A stretch of 64,000 nt of DNA, taken from Pseudomonas brassicacearum subsp. neoaurantiaca (GTDB lineage Bacteria; Pseudomonadota; Gammaproteobacteria; Pseudomonadales; Pseudomonadaceae). The notes beneath the pieces were generated by a model, which saw only the letters and a program-made list of their open reading frames with translations, was not told the origin of the DNA and made no database searches. Of this stretch, positions 59,623 to 64,000 are shown piece after piece (within the stretch, counting starts at the first letter, position 1; every line of letters begins with the position of its first letter). Location: assembly GCF_013608025.1 (NCBI RefSeq), contig NZ_VDLV01000055.1, forward strand, positions 24,884-88,883, read 5' to 3'. A program made the position numbers and the translations under genes.

Positions 59623-60303
59623 TTATCCGGCCATGCGGAACGTCAGGTTGATCCGTTGGGCGCCCAGGCGCGGATGCTCTCCCGGCTTGAGGGGCAGCAC
59701 GCCGTGGTAGCGCAACCGGTCCACGCCACCCCAGACGGCGATGTCGCCATGGAACAACGGGATGCGCTGGCTTTTGTCGCTGCGCTCGAACCCGCCGAAC
59801 TGGAACATTGCCGGCAGGCCAAGGGAGAGTGAAACGACGGGGGCCGTCAGGGAGCGCTCGTTCTTGTCCTGATGCAATGACATGCGCGCGCCAGGCACGT
59901 AGCGGTTGATCAGGCAGGCGTCGGGCTCGAAATGCTCGAACCCAGCCTGCCGGGCAGCGGCCCGGGCCAATTCGCGAAAAACTTGCGGCATGTCGGGCCA
60001 GGGGTGGCCGGTCTGCGGGTCATGGGCGGTGTAGCGGTAGCCGCTGCGGTCAGTGGTCCAGCCGAGCGCACCACAACTGGTCAACGCCACCGACATTGTG
60101 AAGCCGCCGGGCGTGACCATCTGCCGGAACGGTGCCGCCTGCAAGACGCCTTCCAGCGCCGGCAGCAAGCGGTCGAGCCAGGGCAGGGCAAATCCGCGCA
60201 GCACAAAGGATTGTTGGCCGATCTGTTCGACCTGGCCGGGCGTGGTGGGCGCCTGGTCGGCGAACAGGTCGAAGGTGATGGGCGTGTCGTCATTGCGCAT
60301 CAT
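59623..60303 (-). CDS. alkB: DNA oxidative demethylase AlkB
   Basis: 2OG-Fe(II) dioxygenase of 226 residues that removes methyl groups from 1-methyladenine and 3-methylcytosine. Iron ligands are His144 and Asp146 (SLHQDKNE) and His200 (RYHGVLPL); Arg217 and Arg223 (RINLTFR) bind 2OG. GWTTDRSGYRYTAHDPQTG and LINRYVPGARM are AlkB signatures. ATG 60303 (or 60300) overlaps the previous gene's end, so it is translated with it. Confidence 0.92.
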   Translation of the reverse strand: MMRNDDTPITFDLFADQAPTTPGQVEQIGQQSFVLRGFALPWLDRLLPALEGVLQAAPFRQMVTPGGFTMSVALTSCGALGWTTDRSGYRYTAHDPQTGHPWPDMPQVFRELARAAARQAGFEHFEPDACLINRYVPGARMSLHQDKNERSLTAPVVSLSLGLPAMFQFGGFERSDKSQRIPLFHGDIAVWGGVDRLRYHGVLPLKPGEHPRLGAQRINLTFRMAG

Positions 60304-61009
60304 GAAAAATGATCCCGAGTGTATGCCGGCGACCGCTGTGCACGCGGCTGACGCCATGGCGCAAGTTAACCCGAAAATAACCGCGAACGCCCTTGACCGG
60401 CCGCTGATGCACGGCGAATACCACGGCGTCGCCTTGTTTCAAGTCGATGACCTGGGGGCGCGATTGCATGCGCGGCCGCTGTTCCGTGAGGACAAACTCG
60501 CCACCGATGAAGTTCTCGCCCGGTTCCGACAGCAGGATCGCCACCTGCAGCGGGAACACGTGCTCGCCATACAGGTCCTGGTGCAGGCAGTTGTAGTCCT
60601 GCGGCCCGTATTGCAGCAGTAGCGGGGTGGGGCGTTGCTGCCCGGCGGCGTGGCAGCGTTGGATGAAATCGGCGTGTTTGTCGGGATAGCGCGCGTCCAG
60701 CCCCATGCATTCGTTCCAGCGATTGGCCAGGGGTGCCAGCTTCGGATACAGCGACTGACGCAATTGCTGGATCACTTCAGGCAGCGGATAAGCAAAATAC
60801 TGATACTCGCCGCGCCCGAATCCATGGCGTGCCATTATGACCCGCGAACGGAAAAGCCCGGGGTCGGCGTACAAACTACTTAACTGCCGACATTGCGTTG
60901 GCGACAGCAAATTGCGAATGATCGTGCAGCCGTCCTGGTCGAGGCTTTGTTCCAGGGCAGGCCAGTCGAGATCGGCGAGGTGTTGGGGCAGGGAGGGCTT
61001 AGGGGACAT
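60290..61009 (-). CDS. 2OG-Fe(II) oxygenase upstream of alkB
   Basis: Protein of 239 residues. The HxD motif is His143/Asp145 in YNCLHQDLYGEH, the distal His is His218 in LRHGVSRV, and Arg227/228 (SGRRHTLGIIFHDA) bind 2OG. The N-terminal helix (LEQSLDQDGCTIIRNLLSPT) and YQYFAYPLPEVIQQLRQSLY are typical of a prolyl-hydroxylase-like family often found beside alkB and ada. It heads the alkB-ada group and probably belongs to the alkylation response; its substrate is unknown. Confidence 0.87.
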   Translation of the reverse strand: MSPKPSLPQHLADLDWPALEQSLDQDGCTIIRNLLSPTQCRQLSSLYADPGLFRSRVIMARHGFGRGEYQYFAYPLPEVIQQLRQSLYPKLAPLANRWNECMGLDARYPDKHADFIQRCHAAGQQRPTPLLLQYGPQDYNCLHQDLYGEHVFPLQVAILLSEPGENFIGGEFVLTEQRPRMQSRPQVIDLKQGDAVVFAVHQRPVKGVRGYFRVNLRHGVSRVHSGRRHTLGIIFHDAQ

Positions 61010-61091
61010 GATTGCAATCCTGTTGGAAGGACTGTCAGTCTGAAGAATGCTGTGTTGCAGGCACCCCGATTCTTGCTTATTTGAGAGCTCT

Positions 61092-61223
61092 TGTGGCGAG
61101 GGGATTTATCCCCGCTCGGCTGCGCAGCAGTCGTAAGCTTGCATCCACGGTTCACCTGCTGCAATGAAGTAGCAAGTTTTGGGGCTGCTGCGCAGCCCAG
61201 CGGGGATAAATCCCCTCGCCACG
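61092..61223. repeat. Paired REP/REPIN-like element, GGATTTATCC core
   Basis: Left arm GTGGCGAGGGGATTTATCCC then GCTCGGCTGCGCAGCAG; right arm GGGCTGCTGCGCAGCCCAGC then the complement. Lies between the oxygenase promoter and the small protein gene. Confidence 0.9.
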
Positions 61224-61239
61224 GATGCGTGGCTGCGTC

Positions 61240-61410
61240 TTACAGTGCCTTGCTGACCTTGAGGTCGGTGATCACATCGTCAGTCTCGCCATGCAGCTTT
61301 TTCAGCGCGGCCATGGCTTCTTCCTCAGTGCCGGTTTGCAGCTGGGCAAACTCGAAGCGGCGTTCGCCGTTGAGCTTGTACTTGATAACGTATTTGGTCG
61401 TCGGGGCCAC
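61240..61410 (-). CDS. Small conserved protein, 56 aa
   Basis: From GTG 61410: MAPTTKYVIKYKLNGERRFE, FAQLQTGTEEEAMAALKKLH and GETDDVITDLKVSKAL. AGGAAAG lies 5-8 bases upstream, which supports the GTG. It is a small alpha-beta fold. No family named with certainty. Confidence 0.7.
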   Translation of the reverse strand: MAPTTKYVIKYKLNGERRFEFAQLQTGTEEEAMAALKKLHGETDDVITDLKVSKAL

Positions 61411-61440
61411 GGTCTTTCCTGTTTTTTACGAAAGGGCCGC

Positions 61441-61743
61441 TCAGCTCAGCTTCGAGCTGGAGCGCCGGATGATCTTGATCTTGTGGGTCAGGGTCGGCTT
61501 GCGGGTGACGCTGATGGCGCGACGGTTGACGGTGTCGATGGTGATGTTCCAGAAACCGGTGCTGGGCGCGGTGATCCTGGCCGGGAACGTGTCGAACGCG
61601 CCGCCATGGTAAGTGTGCCGGCCACCGTTCTTGAAGCTGCGGAAATTGGCGTCGTTCATCAGGCGGATGTTACACATTTGGGAGCATTCGATGACGACGA
61701 TATCGTCCTCGTTGAGGTGCTCGCGCTGATGGATGAATTTCAT
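61441..61743 (-). CDS. DUF1883 family protein
   Basis: Protein of 100 residues: MKFIHQREHLNEDDIVVIEC, SQMCNIRLMNDANFRSFKNG, GRHTYHGGAFDTFPARITAP, and STGFWNITIDTV. This order is typical of DUF1883. GGAGG is 6 bases before ATG 61743. The fold suggests a small ligand-binding beta sandwich; role unknown. Confidence 0.87.
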   Translation of the reverse strand: MKFIHQREHLNEDDIVVIECSQMCNIRLMNDANFRSFKNGGRHTYHGGAFDTFPARITAPSTGFWNITIDTVNRRAISVTRKPTLTHKIKIIRRSSSKLS

Positions 61744-61946
61744 GGGTGCCTCCAGAAGGGCATTTCTTGCAAATCGACACGGCAAGATGGGCAAATAATG
61801 GCGCGCAGTTTACCAGCACCTAGGGTCAATAACCGACCCCTGTCCTGGGTGAAAGTCATTTATTGCCGGTTGGCGAATAAAAAAAACCAGGGCGTTGGAG
61901 AAAAACGGCGTTTGCATTGTCGGAGGGTCTTTACTGGAGGAATGAT

Positions 61947-62297
61947 ATGAAGCGCAGCGTGTGGGTACTGGCCTTGGCCCTGGGTGGATGTGCATCGGTA
62001 TCGGACATCAACCAGACGCCACCCACCATGAGCGTCATCTCCGGTAAGAAGCCTCATGAATACGCCAATTGCGTTGCCGACAAGCTGCTCAAGACCCGTG
62101 GCCCGCTGCAGATGGAACCGCACAAGAACGGCGTCCGGGTGATCGTGCCAGGCAGAATATCGACGTTGCCCGCGGCGGTGTTCGACATCGACGAGCGTTC
62201 CAGTGGCAGCAGCATCAAGTTGCACGAAAGCATGTCCAACGTGCCGGTGCGTCCGGGGGACGTGCAGGAAGCGGCCAACGCGTGCATCTCCGGTTGA
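61947..62297 (+). CDS. Small lipoprotein, 116 aa
   Basis: Begins MKRSVWVLALALGGCASVSD, a lipobox (LGGC) after a short signal. The mature part contains KPHEYANCVADKLLKTRGPL and SSGSSIKLHESMSNVPVRPG. GGAGG lies 7 bases before ATG 61947. Two further Cys residues could form a disulphide. No family recognised. Confidence 0.8.
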   Translation: MKRSVWVLALALGGCASVSDINQTPPTMSVISGKKPHEYANCVADKLLKTRGPLQMEPHKNGVRVIVPGRISTLPAAVFDIDERSSGSSIKLHESMSNVPVRPGDVQEAANACISG

Positions 62298-62353
62298 GCG
62301 CGTTCCGGGCCTGACGAACGGGCCGGGCATCGGTTAAGCTGCGCCCTTCGAAA

Positions 62354-62384
62354 AAAATGCCGCCACGGTCACGTTGGCGGCATT
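62354..62384 (+). terminator. Hairpin between small genes
   Basis: Stem AATGCCGCCA / TGGCGGCATT with an 8-base loop, followed by GTCATTT. Probably ends the lipoprotein transcript. Confidence 0.6.
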
Positions 62385-62405
62385 GTCATTTATGGAGTTC
62401 AGTCG

Positions 62406-62636
62406 ATGAAACGCGAGCAGGTCCGCGAGCGCCATGCAGAAGGACTTATCTGCGCCACCCATGTGATACAGAACCCCGCGAGCCCCGGGGAATGGATCGT
62501 CTTCTTCAAGAAAAGCGCCGGACGCAGTTTCTTTCTCGTGGATGACCAGGACGAAGTCGAATCCTTCAGCCGGCTCGATGACCTGATCGAGACCCTGCGG
62601 GGCCTGGGGATCAAGTTCGCCGAGATTCACATCTAG
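62406..62636 (+). CDS. Small hypothetical protein, 76 aa
   Basis: MKREQVRERHAEGLICATHV, then GEWIVFFKKSAGRSFFLVDD and a helix SRLDDLIETLRGLGIKFAEI. GGAG lies 10 bases before ATG 62406. The strand-strand-helix order is that of small plasmid-type and metabolic regulators; no family recognised. It ends 1 base before the convergent lipoprotein gene. Confidence 0.7.
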   Translation: MKREQVRERHAEGLICATHVIQNPASPGEWIVFFKKSAGRSFFLVDDQDEVESFSRLDDLIETLRGLGIKFAEIHI

Positions 62637-62637
62637 C

Positions 62638-62919
62638 TTATTTGCAGACGACCACGACACTGCGGCTGGTGAAGTTTCCAACATCGACGCCCAAGGTCTT
62701 TTCGCTTTCCTTGGCCTGTGGCGTGCCATCGGTGCCGACGATGCGGTAACCGGTGCCGGCGCAGGAGGCATCCGCCTTCTCATAGCAGGTGGCCCAGGAG
62801 TTGGCTTCGCCCGAACAGTCGATGGACAGGCCTTGCTCGCCGTTATCCAGGTAGGTTTTTTCCGCCGAGGCACAACCTGCCAGGGCCAGGACTGCGGACA
62901 GCGCCAGGAACGTCTTCAT
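62638..62919 (-). CDS. Small lipoprotein, 93 aa
   Basis: Begins MKTFLALSAVLALAGCASAE with lipobox LAGC. The mature part has four Cys (LSIDCSG, WATCYEKADASCAGTGYRIV, VVVVCK). GTGYRIVG is the phrase of a family of small cell-envelope lipoproteins. ATG 62919 is preferred to the longer frame at 63006, which reads through the upstream hairpin. Confidence 0.8.
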   Translation of the reverse strand: MKTFLALSAVLALAGCASAEKTYLDNGEQGLSIDCSGEANSWATCYEKADASCAGTGYRIVGTDGTPQAKESEKTLGVDVGNFTSRSVVVVCK

Positions 62920-62992
62920 GGGATAGTCATCAAGAAGGGAGGAATGGCGCGAGATTATAGCGAATAGCCATTCCGGTACAGCTAAACCAATG

Positions 62993-63023
62993 GCCCCTTC
63001 GAGCACCCAGGCGTCGAAGGGGC
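62993..63023 (-). terminator. Terminator-like hairpin
   Basis: Perfect 10-bp stem GCCCCTTCGA / TCGAAGGGGC, loop 11 bases. It follows the stop of the minus-strand gene at 63031 by 7 bases. The T-run is weak. Confidence 0.6.
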
Positions 63024-63030
63024 TGGCCGA

Positions 63031-63246
63031 TTATTTCTTGCGGCGATTATTGCGCGCAGGCGCCTGTTCGCGTTCTCGCGGCGCCGGGGCAGAGCGCTCG
63101 TCCTGGAAGACCGCGGCGACTTCCACCGCCATCGTCTTGGTCGGCAAGGGGCCGGCGACCTGCTCGCCATGGTAGTTGATAATCCACCATTGGCCGTCCT
63201 TGTCCTGGCTGACCGAATAACCGTTTGCGTTCTGTGTTGCCGACAT
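63031..63246 (-). CDS. Small hypothetical protein, 71 aa
   Basis: MSATQNANGYSVSQDKDGQW, WIINYHGEQVAGPLPTKTMA, VEVAAVFQDER, then a Pro/Arg-rich tail ending NNRRKK. The WWIINYHGEQVAGP stretch is like small KTSC/DUF-type domains, but I cannot assign it. It has its own terminator-like hairpin. Confidence 0.65.
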   Translation of the reverse strand: MSATQNANGYSVSQDKDGQWWIINYHGEQVAGPLPTKTMAVEVAAVFQDERSAPAPREREQAPARNNRRKK

Positions 63247-63479
63247 CTAGCTGCCTCATTGGCGGGATCAAGGCGGCCATGATACGCCAAATACCCGCAA
63301 ACAGCGCTGATGGGCGTACAGTGGGGACCGCTGGAACCATCGAAGCGAAAGGCGATTGAACTATCCGCCGGTTTATTTCTCTATGATGGCATCGGTTGGC
63401 CAGTGCAGGCATTGTAAGCCGCCTGCCGGCTGATTAGACTGCGCCGAAACTTGTACACACCGCCTTTTCAAGGACTTAT

Positions 63480-64000
63480 ATGATCAAGAAATGCTTGTTC
63501 CCAGCAGCCGGTTACGGTACTCGCTTCCTGCCAGCGACTAAAGCCATGCCCAAAGAAATGCTGCCGGTGGTGAACAAGCCACTGATCCAGTACGGCGTCG
63601 AAGAAGCCCTCGATGCAGGCCTGACGGAAATTTCCATCGTCACCGGCCGTGGCAAGCGCGCCCTGGAAGACCATTTCGACATCAGCTACGAGCTGGAAAA
63701 CCAGATCAAGGGCACCGACAAGGAAAAATACCTGGTCGGCATTCGTAAGCTGCTGGATGAGTGCTCGTTCTCCTACACCCGCCAGACCGAAATGAAAGGC
63801 CTGGGCCACGCGATCCTCACCGGTCGCCCGCTGATCGGTGACGAACCGTTCGCCGTGGTTCTCGCGGACGACCTTTGCGTCAACCTGGAAGGCGACGGCG
63901 TACTGACCCAGATGGTCAAGCTGTACAAGCAATTCCGCTGCTCCATCGTGGCAATCCAGGAAGTGGATCCGCAGGAAACCAACAAGTACGGTGTGATCGC
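63480..64000 (+). CDS. galU: UTP-glucose-1-phosphate uridylyltransferase GalU (cut by window edge)
   Basis: First 173 residues of GalU, which makes UDP-glucose from UTP and glucose 1-phosphate. The nucleotide signature FPAAGYGTRFLPATKAMPKE is complete, then VVNKPLIQYGVEEALDAGL, VTGRGKRALEDHFD and VVLADDLCV with the metal-binding Asp. Start ATG 63480 has AAGGA upstream. The gene runs past the right edge. Confidence 0.95.
   Translation, partial: MIKKCLFPAAGYGTRFLPATKAMPKEMLPVVNKPLIQYGVEEALDAGLTEISIVTGRGKRALEDHFDISYELENQIKGTDKEKYLVGIRKLLDECSFSYTRQTEMKGLGHAILTGRPLIGDEPFAVVLADDLCVNLEGDGVLTQMVKLYKQFRCSIVAIQEVDPQETNKYGVI

Overview
The window reads as a chromosomal segment of a Pseudomonas of the P. 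fluorescens group. The evidence is protein-level resemblance throughout (OprD porin, RutR-like TetR, PpnN, GalU, ModABC, DUF3087 and DUF2986 proteins, an S-type pyocin domain), GC-rich codon use, and at least ten copies of the paired intergenic palindromes (REP/REPIN-like) typical of that group. No rRNA, tRNA, CRISPR array, prophage or complete insertion sequence was found.

Layout. 1-5320: an OprD porin (cut by the left edge), a RutR-like regulator with an NTF2-like protein, a secreted alpha/beta hydrolase, and small conserved proteins. 5865-11202: a hydrolase/NCS1 permease pair, an exported subtilisin-like protein, a gamma-glutamyl-GABA hydrolase-like enzyme and a HIT-like protein. 12385-14420: a colicin E3-type ribonuclease toxin gene followed by two E3-type immunity genes. 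14552-20727: a Fur-box TonB siderophore receptor, LysR, DMT transporter, SDR, and a zinc alcohol/formaldehyde dehydrogenase. 20928-27341: a LysR gene divergent from a four-gene catabolic operon (DSD1-type PLP enzyme, RidA, HAD hydrolase, DctA), then HxlR and NmrA-family genes. 27342-31500 is the most mosaic part: three GNAT acetyltransferases, an IS66 remnant, a long palindrome, a repeat shared with 20.8 kb, and a possible small RNA.

31529-33644 holds an HvfABC/bufferin-type RiPP operon: a precursor with four EGKCG motifs, a DUF692 maturase and a DUF2063 partner. The precursor is unusual in carrying two EF-hand loops after the modified core. 34854-35848 is a ParS/ParT-type (Xre-MbcA antitoxin, RES toxin) module with two inverted repeats in its promoter.

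36854-45561 is one long minus-strand chemotaxis operon: MCP-like, CheY, STAS, CheA, MCP, CheW, CheR, CheD, CheB. 45968-53836 is mostly single housekeeping or stress genes (MATE pump, HAD phosphatase, PpnN, OBAP lipoprotein, KGG stress protein, ClpP-like protein, topoisomerase IB). 54048-56561 is modABC with a textbook ModE box. 58462-61009 groups Ada, AlkB and a further 2OG-Fe(II) oxygenase as an alkylation-response set; this Ada has lost three of four zinc cysteines. The window ends with small lipoproteins and the start of galU.

The strongest candidates for something new are the EF-hand-fused RiPP precursor, the compact E3-type toxin with duplicated immunity genes, the hydroxyaspartate- or D-serine-like operon, the zinc-site-less Ada, and the promoter-terminator pair at 27.5 kb without an ORF.
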